Assembly (NCBI RefSeq): GCF_016920785.2
Contig: NW_024609857.1
Coordinates: 72,290,252 to 72,354,251 of the forward strand
DNA: 64,000 nucleotides
Direction: 5' to 3'
From: Ixodes scapularis
Lineage: Eukaryota; Arthropoda; Arachnida; Ixodida; Ixodidae
Of the stretch, positions 31,552-44,165 are shown in pieces; the stretch's first letter is position 1; each line of letters starts with the position of its first letter. The notes beneath the pieces were generated by a model, which was not told the origin of the DNA, ran no database searches, and saw only the letters and a list, made by a program, of their open reading frames with translations. The translations under genes were made by a program, and so were the position numbers.

Positions 31552-32264
31552 GAGTCACTCAGATTCTCCCGACGACGAGGCTTATTCCCTCTCGCTCCAG
31601 CCAACTGTTCAACGTCGCGATACGCTGCTCCTGTTTCGACACATTCCTCCCTTTCTTCCGGCGCCAGTTCGCCAATTAAACCTTCATTTTCAGTTTACGC
31701 TCGTCGAGCCCCTTTCCATCCGAGACATTTCTTATGGAGGTGTGGGTAGGAAGTGAAGTAGACTCTGAAGAAAGGAGCCATGGGCAGCGTGTCTGGTTTG
31801 CCGACAGACTGAACGTTTATTCGACGCTGCCGATTGTTTTTATCGGCTCGGACGATCATGATAGATCGGCCGTGGAAAGTAAATAACGAAAACAAAAATG
31901 CTTCTTCAGCCGGAGGAGCCGCAGTGCAGTCGCAGCGTGTGCAGCGTCATTCGCTCCCCAACAAGAGGGGAAAGCGTTCCTACTCGGTTATGCACGCGGC
32001 AATATATTCCTGCGAGCGCAGCTGACCAAGCAGGCAGCGCGCTCGTAGCCTAACGGTTATCGAGTTGTCCTTCCACGCATAAGGGGCTTCGCGTGGCGAG
32101 CCAAGGTCAGTCTCGCCCCAGCGCTCGATCCTGCGCTTTCGCCGACATCGACGCACGCGACGCTCTGCTGTTTTCTTCTGTTCCCTTTTTTGTTTTGAAC
32201 ACAAGTTCGCCCTATTAAACGTTTAGTTTCTACAGTTATCATTGCCTCATCAATTGTCATTCGT
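31552..32264. other. no recognisable gene
   Basis: GC-rich, probably repetitive sequence. A degraded tRNA-like string at about 32040-32100 (GCTCGTAGCCTAACGGTTATCGAG) may be another SINE head. Its B-box is not evident. Confidence 0.35.
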
Positions 32265-33000
32265 GACAATGTATATGGGTGATTTCATCTCAAATTGTGC
32301 AGGAAAAAAGGGTCGAATTTCAAGTTCGTTGGATTTTTTTTTGTTCTCGACTTACGAATTTTAAAAGATGCCGCGGGCGGAAAGCAGTGTTTTTCACATC
32401 CGTCGTGGGTCGGATGTTTCGCTCGATCTCCCGGCGTGGATTTTCAGTTCGCATTATACTAACTTTTTTCAAGCACTATGTGAGCACAGTTCAAAGGCTC
32501 TAATGCCATGAAATATCTTTACGCGCTTTGCTTTTTTTTTTTTTTTGTAAAAATGTCAAATTTACCCCCTCGGTGAATTGTTGATGAACTTTGACAAATA
32601 AACACTGGCAACCTACTTGGGTTACATCAATATTTTTTATGTCTATAAAGAGCCCAAAACACGCTCTGTATATATAGTATAAAACCACTGAGCTGTATCA
32701 AATTCTCTTTGCGGTACGTTTACGTTAATGTCATGCTAAAACCAAAAAGTACCGATTTTGAGGTCGATTTTCTCAAAAGGCCATTTCTTTATTTTTTTTT
32801 TGTTACTATCTAGATATGATGGTTGTCTACTCGAAAAGCAAGTCGATAAAGTGTGTATTTTATTTTTATGTTCTATATTCAAGCCTCAATATCTGAAAAA
32901 AGACGTCTTCGTTTTGCAAGACCTAGGTGATATAGCGACCCGTGCCTTTCTGTGAATTGTGAAAACGTTTTCTTGAATTTTTGTATGCGTTTTGTAATCA
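32265..33000 (+). repeat. ~740-bp dispersed repeat, copy A
   Basis: Reverse complement of 39725-40505. Shared landmarks in order are ATATGGGTGATT at the outer end, AGGGTCGAATTT, TCCGTCGTGGGTCG, GATCTCCC, AGCACT.TGTGAGCACAGTT, GCCCAAAACACGCT, TTGCGGTAC.TTTACGTTAATGT and TAGATATGAT. Terminal inverted repeats and coding capacity were not seen. Confidence 0.8.
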
Positions 33001-33289
33001 ATTATAAACGCAATGTGTGGTATTGAATAGTTATTCATGTTTTGAAAAGAACGGGAAACCACGAGCAACATATCTAATCAAATCAGCAGGCCTAGTAGAG
33101 CTTCAATATCGAAGAGGCGCAGAACTTGTACTGTTTCGATTTATAAAACTTTCACTGTAATCTAGCATGACTAGCTATTAGCTGTCGTTTTACTAAGACA
33201 TTAAAAGTTACCACATCCATTGATATGTTATATACAATTATTTCCGAAACTAAACGGTAGGGTTTGTTCACCGCACATCGCACAGATCA

Positions 33290-34355
33290 CCAGTTAATAA
33301 TAATAATAATCAATCAATCAATCTTTATTATACAGTGCCCAGGAACAACCCTGAGGTCTTGGTGCCGGTACACTGGTGGATAAAAAAAACAAAATAACAC
33401 ACTATACACATCTCCGCAGAAAATAAGATACATTTTTAGCATAATACTAGGCAGTGCACGAGTAATTAGTACAATGAAATAAAAACGAGGCAGTAATAGT
33501 AGAGACGGAACACAAGACCAAAGGACAACAAGTGCACCACCAGAAAACACGACATGGAGATGACGACATTCAGACATAACAGAGCAATTCAGCAATGCTC
33601 ATCCTGCACGGGCAAGTTTTTAATAGAAAGGACAAATGTCCTGTAGCAAGGGTTGAAAATATCAAGTTTTTCAGTGTAATGATTCAAACGCTGAGCCATT
33701 CTCACAATTGGGTTTACCGGACTAAAAGTTCTAGAAACATAAAAAGATGACAGAAGACGAGTAGGCACACGTGGGACCCTAAGGCACAGTTCAGATAACA
33801 GGCTCGGAGAATTGATGAGTCCATGCAGCGTTTTAAACAAAATAGTAAGTCCGCGTTCTCCCGACGCCGGTGCAAGCTAAGCAAACCAACACGCTCTAAC
33901 GCAGACTCATATGTTAAACAGTGAACATCCTCCTTTATGTAGCGATGTTTAAAGATAGAAACAAACTTTTTTTGCACACGCTCGATCTCCAAGGAGTGAC
34001 TTTTAGAAATTCCATTCCAAACAACTGAGGCATATTCTAACTGTGACCTGGATAGCGAGCAGTATAACGTGATAAAAGCCGTCGGGTTTTTGAACTCCCT
34101 GGTTAAGCGAGAGGCAACACCGAACGTTCGCAAAGACGAGTTAACCAGCCTACCGACGTGATCAGAGAAACGCAACCCAGAATCAACAATGACTCCGAGA
34201 TCTTTCATTACATTTTCTCGAGACAAAGTCTCTCCTTGAATATTATATGCAAAAGAAATATTGTGAGTTTTCCGAGAGAGCGTCATGACCTTGGTTTTGG
34301 ACGGGTTCAAGAAAAGGTCATTTTCAGAGCACCATCGGTAGAAAGAACATGCATC
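33290..34355 (-). pseudogene. 3' end of a non-LTR retrotransposon (LINE), 5'-truncated
   Basis: The minus-strand frame 34310-33714 is the region C-terminal to the RT catalytic core of a LINE ORF2: NPSKTKVMTLSRK, then KDLGVIVDSGLRFSDHV, SQLEYASVVW and IERVQKKF. A frameshift near 33840 moves the last ~80 residues to the next frame (frame 33840-33589). The 3' UTR has AATAAAG and ends in a (TTGA)/(TTA) tail at about 33300-33325. The YADD core and endonuclease are missing. The layout fits the CR1/Jockey side of the LINEs; the exact clade is not resolved. Confidence 0.8.
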
Positions 34356-34359
34356 TTCC

Positions 34360-35400
<1,041 letters not shown>

Positions 35401-35548
35401 CTTCATATCGGGAGAGTAGCTTTCTAGGTAGTTATCAGATACTTTACGAGGGGGGGTACAGTGCACTCCCCGCGAATACAATGGCTTTGGGGACGACAGG
35501 TTTTGCGCACTTTGAATGGGTGGATGTGTCATGGCATTGCGGTTTTCC

Positions 35549-36965
35549 CCTTTAGGATCAGATGGTGAGCAGCGCCGTCTCTCAGTGCGGGATATTTTAC
35601 TACCGGCCGAACTTCTTTCGGTGAGTGCACGCTGTTCGGTCGCGGCGGCGTAGCTCGTCTGTTGAAATTAAAAACCTGCGGACACTTTATTGGTGACTCA
35701 TTTAAAGGGCGCGTATACGTAGGATCAGCTCTGTGTCTACGTTCTGTTATATAAACCACTCAATCAGCGAGTATCGAAATTTGTGCGGGCGGTTTTGAAA
35801 GCTGCTCTAATAAATGTGGTTAGTCGTAATCGCACTTCAAAGCAGTACGGAGCAACTAATATTAAGGAACTATGTCGACACGAGAAGCACGTTTAGCAGG
35901 CACAGCAATGTATTGTCATATACTGCACCGCAAAGTATTTGCTACTATGATTATCGCTAAAGCGCGTGAGAGGCACCTTGAGTAAACGACCCTATTTTTG
36001 CGGGCTCGGTATGTCGGAAATTTTCCAAAGTGCTGGTTTCGGTAATATCTGGCTGGCGCAAAATTCTTATATGAGGAGTGGGGTTCTGTGTATTGGATAT
36101 GAGACGATTTAACTGAGTGATCCATTTCTCGCTTTTTTTTTAAATTGCGAATAGATGGTGCTTTGCAGCACCCCAAGGCAACAAAAAAAATATTCAGCAA
36201 GTTGGGAATATTTTTTTATTACTTCCCCGTTGATAGGCAACATTCTTCCTAACAGACTATGCTGGCCTTGAAAAAGTTGGTTTGGATTATTTTAGTATTT
36301 CTACAATGATAATTGAAGGTGCGAACTCAGATTTCACTCATAAATGTCATTCGACAATTTGTTTGCTGAAACAATATTTATTGCACATTGAACAAATATG
36401 TACAGCTTCCATTCAATAAACACAGACCTCTGTTTACACAGACAATAACACTTTGTACAAATATATACAGCTCAGCATTCAACAAACACGGATCATATAT
36501 ATGTTTTACACACACATTTTTAATAAGGTAGGTCAGCATGAGAAACGCGACGCCGAAGTTGTTTACTTACGTGATTTGATCTGGAGGGAACCGAAAGAAT
36601 GACAGGTTTTTGCCCTGCAAGGTTCGGTTCTTGGTGGAGAACGGAGCACACTGTCCCTCCTGCCATCTTCACTGACTGTTTACAGCTGCGAACGCGTCAC
36701 ACTTGGTGCACTACAACAGGGCACTGTACCGTGCCATCCGCAGAGAAGGACGCCGGCATCAACATGCGGTGACAGGTCGCGCAATGGTGGCCGCTGATAG
36801 TCGTCGCGCCCGGCTTAGCCCGGCGCCCGCGTGATCGCCCGCCCGCGTTTGGCATCGTCGGTCACGCATATCGGTCACGTCTTCTGGCGGGAGGAGAAAA
36901 TGGGAGAGGAGGGGAGGGCAAATAGGGAGAGGGACACACCCAAATTATCCACCGCCACCAGGCGA
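35549..36965. other. no recognisable gene; small direct repeat
   Basis: Two ~38-bp direct copies, ACAAATAT.TACAGCT followed by CATTCAA.AAACAC.GA, lie at about 36392-36428 and 36457-36494. AT-rich otherwise, turning GC-rich after 36740. Confidence 0.45.
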
Positions 36966-38956
36966 GGAATAGACCTTTTGCGAAATTCCCCAAGCGCCCC
37001 GGCCCGCGCGCGAGGAATTGTGGGAGAGATTGTCCCTCGCCGGGCCGCTCTGCCTTGAGATCGCATTGTCTTGTCGCTTGCCTCCTCTTAATCTTCTGTT
37101 TTTCGATTCCATTACCTATTTCCATCTATTCCAGTGTATTTCTTATTGCTTCTAAGTGTTCCTATTCTCTTCTGCGCGCGATATTTATTGTATATATATA
37201 GTATTTGTGTCTTTATTTTGCTTTTTTCGACGGGCGTGCCGACGGGCAACACGCCGCTTCGCGCGTCGTTCCCCGGGTGAGTACTACCGTTGCTACCGAT
37301 TCCTATCGCGCTGTTAACTGTTCATTTTGGTTCATTTGACCTGCGTGCAGTCGAGAGGAGCCGTTTATGAACACCCGCGCACATGTCATAGGGGTAGGCA
37401 GAGCTCTGAATCAACGATCGCGACTCGAGAGCCGAGTGCGCTGTGATTTGGCCGCCCGCGCTCGCTCCGTTGACTCGCACTGTAGCGTGTGCCTTCGAGT
37501 GCCGCTTACTTGACCAAGATGGAGCACGCCGCTTTGTCGCCGCGAACAATTTGTGCGAATGTTTGCGAAGCTGAGGCATATGCAACGCTGCGGCGCCTGA
37601 CAACTGCGCGCTGCGGCGCGATCCCTTCGCAAACGCCGACGGCCTAATGTCGCGGCTTGAATGCGTCTATGGCATGCCTTCGTAATCTATCTGCTACGCG
37701 GTTGTCAGTTGCCAACCCCCTTTTTCAAGTGCAGAGGTGTTTTGCCGCAAATCATTTGTCCGAATGCCTGCGAAGCCGTAACACCGTTCGTCATATCCGA
37801 CGTGCGGTGCCTGACAAACTGCGCGCAGCGGCGCGAGCCCCTCGCAAGCGCCGGTGGCCCAACGTCTCGGCTTGTCTGCGCTTATGGTATGCCTTCTTAA
37901 GGCTGAACTCCATGAGACGAATATGCTGCGAAAAAGCGACGAATTTTGCCCGGCGGCTTTTTCTCTGCGCGTGGCATCAGAACAGTGGCTGCTAGGTCGC
38001 GCGCAAAGCGAGCGTGCCGTCGGGTGGCCTTCGTCAGTTATTCGTCGCATAATTCGATCCATGAAGTTCAGCCTTTAATCTATCTGCTAAGCGGTTGTCA
38101 GTTGCAAACACCCTTTTTCAAGTGCAGAGATGTCCTGTCACCCGGCAGCAACCTTGAAATTCGTGGTTCCTTCGATAATTTTATTTCTCGAGTGAAGATG
38201 TCAGCAACTGACAACCGCAGAGGAGTCTGATCATGAATGCATGCCAAAAGCGCATACAACCCGCGACGTTGAACCGCCGGCGCTTGCTAAGGGCTCACGC
38301 CGCTGCGTGCAGTTGTCAGGCGCCGCAGCGTTGGATATGCCGAACGGTGTTACAGTTTCGCAGGCATTTGGTTAAACGATTCGCGACGGCAAAGCGGCGT
38401 GCTGTATCTTGGTCAAGTTAAGCGTCACTCGAACGCATACGCTGCAGTGCGAGTCAACGGAGCGAGCGCGGGCGGCCAAATCACAGCGCACTCGGCTCTT
38501 GCGTCGCGATTGTTGATTCAGAGCTCTGCATACCCATATGACACGTGCGCGGGTGTTCATAAACCGCTTTTCTCGACTGCACGCAGGTCAAATAAATCAA
38601 AATGAACAGCTAACAGCGCGATAGGAATCGGTAGCAAAGGTAGTGCTCACCCGGGGAATGACGCGCGAAGAGGCGTGTTGTCCGTCGGCACTCCCGTCGA
38701 AAAAAGCGAAATAAAGACACATATACTATATATATGCAAGAAATATCGCGCGCAGAAGGGATTAGGAACACTTAGAAGCAACAAAAATACACTGGAACAG
38801 ATGAAATAGGTAATGGAATCGAAAAACAGAGGATTAAGAGGAGGCAAGCGACAAGGCAATGCGACCTTAAGGCAGGGCGGCCAGGCGAGGGACAGTCTCT
38901 CCCACAATTCCTCGCGCGCGGGCCGGGGCGCTTGGGAAAATTGCAAATCGTCTATT
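36966..38956. mobile_element. 2 kb foldback element with ~750-bp inverted arms
   Basis: The left arm (36966-37716) and right arm (38204-38956) are reverse complements along their full length with moderate divergence. Shared blocks include CCCGCGCGCGAGGAATTGTGG, GGAATCGAAAAACAGA, CGCGCGATA, CACGCGCGAAG, GCGCGATAGGAATCGGTAGC and GTGTTCATAAAC. The ~490-bp centre is not inverted and contains a direct copy (TAATCTATCTGCTA.GCGGTTG...TTTTTCAAGTGCAGAG) of sequence at the inner edge of the left arm. Frames on both strands repeat the arms and encode nothing recognisable. Confidence 0.85.
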
Positions 38957-39724
38957 GGCACGTCCATTGCTCCGTCTAATGCAAATGAGTGGAGTGTCCT
39001 GTATTCCCCCTAGTAAAGTATTCGAAGTGTCTAGCGTTACGTCCGACGTAACCCAAGTTACGTCCAAATCTCCGCCTTCCCTAGGTTCACGGGGGAGAGA
39101 GAGGAGGGCGGGGGGGGGGGGGAGGGTTAGGTATACGTGTTTCAGTGCTCCGTCCGGACGTAACGCTAGCCACAGCGTTCAAAATTCCTAACGGAACCGG
39201 CCCATCTTCGTGTGTGCGTCTGCGGGATTGTTGACCCGTGCCGCCGGTTTTAGCGCGCGCGCGGCGTTGTTTTGGCCGGCACAACTATTGTTGACCGCCG
39301 ACATTGCAAGGACGTGGTGTCGTCATCCTCCCAAGCAAAACTTCTTTTGCTTCCCCCTCTGCAATACTCTGACTGACTGACTCCTCCTGGGTGGCCGTCA
39401 CTGTTCGCCGCGTCAACGAAACATTCGTACCATTTCACTCCTCGTGGCACAGAGTTCGCTGCTCGCTTTACTGTCAGGGGCCGTCCTATCTAACAAATCG
39501 AGCGCGAAAGGTCGTGGTCATCTGCTGGTTCCGAAAGCGCGGGACGTTCATATAGGCCAACGAGGGCCCCGAATCAATACGACGTCTGCCGATTTCTACA
39601 CATCAAAAATATACGACGCCTGCTGGTCTGTAAAGAAGTGTTTCTTTCTCTTTTAAACTCTTCCAATGTAGCTTGCCGCCTATAATACAATGTAAATGAT
39701 CAATAAATATAACAGGGTGGAACT
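38957..39724. other. GC-rich spacer with 15-bp inverted repeat
   Basis: CTAGCGTTACGTCCG at 39031-39045 is the exact reverse complement of 39155-39169. Between them lies a GA/G-rich tract with a G run at about 39108-39122. No gene was seen. Confidence 0.5.
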
Positions 39725-40505
39725 ACTTCATTTTTATGCCAGAACGTTGCAAAAAGGCAAGAATATTTCCAAGTTCGTGAAAACGTGCAATTCCCAAGTC
39801 CGTTTCGGGCCATAAAAACATTTTCCTACGATATTGATGCTTAAATATAAAACATACAAACAAAATGCACACTTTTTCGACTTACTTTTAAAGTAGAACT
39901 CTATCATATCTACATTGTAACAAAAACAAATTAAAAATGTTTTCGTTTTTAGAAAATCTACTTTAAAATTTACACTTTTTTGGTTTTAGCATAACATTAA
40001 CGTAAATGTACCGCAAAGGACATTTTACACAGCTCAGTGATATTATAATATATATACAAAGCGTGTTTTGGGCTCTCCATAGACAAAAAAAAATATCGGT
40101 GTCACCCAAGTAGATCGCCAGTATTTAATTGTCGAAGTTCACCAAGAATTAACCGAGCGGGCGTTTTTGACATTTTTACAGAAAAAATCAAAGCGCCTAA
40201 AAACATTTAATTGCATTAGAGCCTTTTAACTGTGCTCACAGAGTGCTTGAAAAAAGTTAAATAATGTGAACTGAAAATCCACGCAGGGAGATCGAGCAAA
40301 ACATTCGACCCACGACGGATGTGAAAAACACTGTTTTCCGCCTCGGCCTCTTTCAAAATTCGTAAGTTGAGAAGAAAAAATCGAACGAACCTGCGGTTTC
40401 TGGCGACTTCGTTTTTAGAGGCGACGCCATAACATATATTTGTTCAGAGAAATTAAAAATTCGACCCTTCTTGCCTGCACGGTTTGAGATAGAATCACCC
40501 ATATA
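39725..40505 (-). repeat. ~740-bp dispersed repeat, copy B (inverted)
   Basis: Reverse complement of 32265-33000, with indels of a few bases and one ~60-bp extra segment near 40400-40440. The two copies lie 6.7 kb apart in opposite orientation and could pair or invert the interval. Confidence 0.8.
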
Positions 40506-41100
40506 GTGTTTCAGAGAACGCAGGCCAAATCGCTCCTGCGAAAACTACTCATCGCAACGAAAAAAGGCATGTGGCGTTTTGGTCCTGGGCGAGGGGACCA
40601 TTTAGGAAAATTATTAAAGTCCGGGATAATTAAGTTGTTCATTATTTTTGCGTAATTAACTTTTTTAGTATTGTGTTTGAGGGCATGGATTAAATTAGAA
40701 AATTGCTCAGCATCGTCGAACGGCGCTAAATCAACATATTGCAGAACGGTAGAAAACACGCGAAGCATTTTACGGCTTTCTGAAAAACCGCACAAAATCG
40801 ACGGGTTTTTAAGTTTCGGTTTGCTATCAGAGCGCATCTCGGCCCCGGCGGCACCCCGCCCCGTGGAGAGATAGTGAAACCAACCCCTGCTGCGCAGCAG
40901 TACGAGGTTTATATTTGTACAAATATATATTTGGTCCTCAAATTCTTTAGCACGGTACATCGCAAAATCAAAATACCTCATGACGTGCGCTCTAGTTTCG
41001 CATTACAGTTATTCGTAAACTTACTTTTTTTTTTTTAATATATTCTTCTAGTTAGGCTCAGCCTCACAAACACCACACCAAGTTACGTCACCGACGACAT
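40506..41100. other. degraded inverted-repeat-like sequence, no gene
   Basis: TTTGCTATCAGAGCGCATCTC near 40824 matches TTTCTTATCAGAGCGCATCTC in the foldback element at 13495-14300. This suggests an old relative of that family. A 156-codon minus-strand frame crosses it without any domain. Confidence 0.35.
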
Positions 41101-41112
41101 CCTTCCGGTGAG

Positions 41113-41514
41113 ATGTGCTCCCAGCTCGCTCACGAGATCGTGCCCTTTGCACGCTTATCATTCGTCGTATCATCTGACAGCACAGTAGGTACCGTCATCA
41201 CTGCGGCGTTCTTTGATGTTATTGCAGTCGTAGGGACCCCGGGTTTGTGCCGCGATGTCAGTGATCCACGCAAATATCTGGACGCGAAAGTTTATGCTCT
41301 GGAAAGGCCATACGCCGTTCACATTCATCAGTTGGCGCGCGCCCTGTCAAAACTGACCTGTTGCAATTGCCAACAAAAAGGCCACAGCAGAGCCCATTGT
41401 CCTGTTGCGAATCAAGACACTGAACCAGCAGCTGCTCCACATAAGGGAATTACGTCTGCTTCCACGCTAGTCTCGTGTTCCGTTGGTATCCGCGCTAAGC
41501 TTATTCCGCTATAA
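41113..41514 (+). pseudogene. retroelement-like CCHC zinc-knuckle fragment
   Basis: Frame of 133 residues with CCNCQQKGHSRAHC at residues 83-96, a CX2CX4HX4C knuckle. It follows a block (HQLARALSKL) that could be the end of a gag or LINE ORF1 domain. The frame continues to a TAA at 41512, shortly before an A16 tract (41525-41540), which looks like a retroposed 3' end. No neighbouring RT was found. It may be a retroposed gag-like fragment or a host knuckle protein copy. Confidence 0.45.
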
Positions 41515-41540
41515 ACGGCTTCATAAAAAAAAAAAAAAAA

Positions 41541-43237
41541 GTGGTTTAAATTGCGTTTTTTTTTTTACGTTGACGCAATTTGCGCAGTGATTATCGATCA
41601 CATTCCACGGGACCTGCGCCCAACTCTTTCTTTGATCGACATCTGGAAAAAAAGCCGGATTACTTTTCCCTTAATATGAGACATCCCTTGTCACAAAAAA
41701 GTTTCTGAATTTTCTAACGCTTAGTTGTGAGGGTGCAATAAAACTTGCAAATGTTGTCAAATCTCCTGGTTGCAATAGGTCTTGAACGTGCGGGAGGTCA
41801 ATACATTAAAGCGTAGGTGAAACATTTGAATTGCTTGAAGAGAAAAAGAACTAAGTTTACCGTAATTTTACTACTATTGTTTTCTCGAAGCACTCGAAAC
41901 ATCACCCCCCTATGTCATGATCTTTTATCAAATAATAAAATCCATAAAACATTTAATATCAGAGCAGATTGTCAATGCAACTTTTAACTTAATTCCCGGG
42001 ACTTAGTGTGTAATTCCTACAAACATGCAGCCATAATAGTATTATTCAAACAGAAAAAAAAAAAAATGCCCGCTCGACTTGTGCAGCAGAATAAGGTCTT
42101 GAAAATTTTATCTGTAATATATAAGACTATATATTCCACTTCAGCAAACCCAGGACCGCCACAATAGGGTCGGGGGAGCGTAACGTTTCATTACCGTTTT
42201 TTTCTGTCTTTTATTGTTTTCGCACCGAAAGAAAGGCCAACGCTTTAAATGGGAACCTTCAAGCTGTTTAAAATTCATCACAATATTCGTCATTATGGAA
42301 AACTCTCAATGGAAGGAAGAATCTACATGGTCGAGAGAGCCTCTGCGATGATGTCTACTCTTTTGTGTGGTCGAGATTAAACAGGTTGTCAACATACGTA
42401 CAGATTCAGCCCCTCCATTTTGAATGTTAATACGTGGGGCTCTCGGTCTGGAGTCTTACTACAGACTATTTGGTGCATCTGGAAATATCGTTTGAAGAAA
42501 TTCGTTTTTGAAAGGCAGCAGTGTTTTTTTTTTTTTTTTTATTTGACAAAACTTGAAGAACATCTTTGTGGTACGACATCTTACTTGACCGTCCTGTACC
42601 TAGTGTGGTGGGTTGTTTATTTTATTAGATAAATAATTTACTGGGAATGATGTAGCTTCGTGGGCAGCCGGGGACGTGCACTCCGCGACACTTTTAGCTC
42701 GAACAAGCCATCGCTGGTTTTCTGTTTTTCACTCAGGATTGAAGAATGGTCATTTTGATAGCCGCCAGTACTTTTTCAAGGTAAAATCCGAAAAAGCGCC
42801 AAAGTCGTGTTCACGCTAACAGTCTCGCGTAGTGTACATTTTCAGATTTGTTTATTCGGGAGATGGGCGTTTTTCAGGACGAGGACCTGAGGCCAAATTC
42901 ACGAAGAGCCTCTTCGGCTACGGCAACTTAGCTAAAAAATTTGTCAGTTACGCGTATCGTAGGAAGTGTGGAAATGAGTATTCACGAACGCGTTCTTCCG
43001 TGAAAGGAAGTTAGCGCAGGTCTCGTATGCGAGAGCGGGATGTTGACAGCGACTTAGGAAACACGAACAAGCTATCGGAAAGCTCGGCATAGTTAGGAGC
43101 ACGTGGATTTGGAATAACAACAAACGTAGGCGGTCTTTCCGCCGAGACTTGTCTGGGGATCGTGTCCGTGCAGTGAAATGTCGACGCTACCAGGATTTAA
43201 ACGGTTCAGAATCCCGAGACCGGGCTAACCGCCTTCG
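41541..43237. other. no recognisable gene
   Basis: AT-rich, with T-rich tracts near 41559 and 42525. No domains in either strand. Confidence 0.4.
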
Positions 43238-43309
43238 TTGACTTATACGAGCTCAATCGCCACGAAGTTGACACAACTATCATCGTTGATAAAAGGAGAC
43301 GGCCCGCGT

Positions 43310-44165
43310 GTCTTGTTTGCAATCCGGCGCACATGGAAACAAATTGCCGCGGCGTTTTGTGCGGCCTTGGGTTTACTGGAGCGAGCAGACGTCCAAGAAG
43401 ATATTTTTGAACTACGAGAATGCCAGCAAGGGCCGCGTAAATACCTGTTCGCGCTGGGAACGGACACGCGAGTGCTTGACCGAAGCGCTGGAACCGCGTC
43501 TTGGCAAGCGTTGAACCGCGTCTTTGTTAGCGTTTTGGGCCGATCCTTTCCGATCGCAACTCGATGATGACGTGACACTCGGCAGAGGAAGGTTGGACCG
43601 CATCGCGTAGCTCCCACGAGCTGCTCTAGCTCAACAGTGTTGACGTACCATCGCGTTGGAATAAAAAGGACATACTAATAACAAAGCGTACGTATCATAG
43701 GTTGCGAAGATGATCTATACGGCTTTTATTTAAGCTCTGTATCACACAAAAAGGGGAGATGGAATCGATGAGAGCTGTCCCTTTTCGACGGGAGCGTTCG
43801 CCACCGTTGTCTCTGAAAACAAGGCGATCACAAAGGGAAGAAACTGACCTTTTCTCCGATAATTGAGGTCAGCAATTATATTTTTACGGAAAGGGTCCAG
43901 AAGGATCGCGCGGGCATATTTTATTCGGCAAGCCAGCCGGTCATAGGTAGACAGACGGTCTTGGACAGGGGCCGTCGGAGGAACGCTGCTTCAGAGTGCC
44001 GGTAGGCCTGGCGCCGAGCTAGCCCTTGGCGGTTACTTGGTCGGTTAGATCGTTGCCGTTGTAGGTTTTTCCGGATATCTGTGGATCCAGTGTTAATCTC
44101 ATACATGATCGGTTTAGAACACTTTTTTTTTCGTTTTTCTTGCTGCTTGATGTCGGGGCTCGCCT
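43310..44165. repeat. second copy of the interior of the 4 kb TTAA element
   Basis: Collinear with about 4500-5270. Shared landmarks are TTTGAACTACGAG, CCAGCAAG.GCC.CGTAAATACCTGTT, CACTCGGCA, GAATAAAAA (plus-strand signal), GTATCACACAAAA, CCCTTTTCGACG, GTCCA.AAGG.T and TTCTTGCTGCTTGA. The TTAA termini found at 4001 and 5796 are absent here, so this copy is truncated or belongs to a longer element. Both convergent AATAAA signals are conserved. Confidence 0.75.

Noticed and set aside
40511..40981. 156-codon minus-strand frame
   Set aside because: No domain, overlaps a degraded inverted-repeat family, composition like non-coding flanks.
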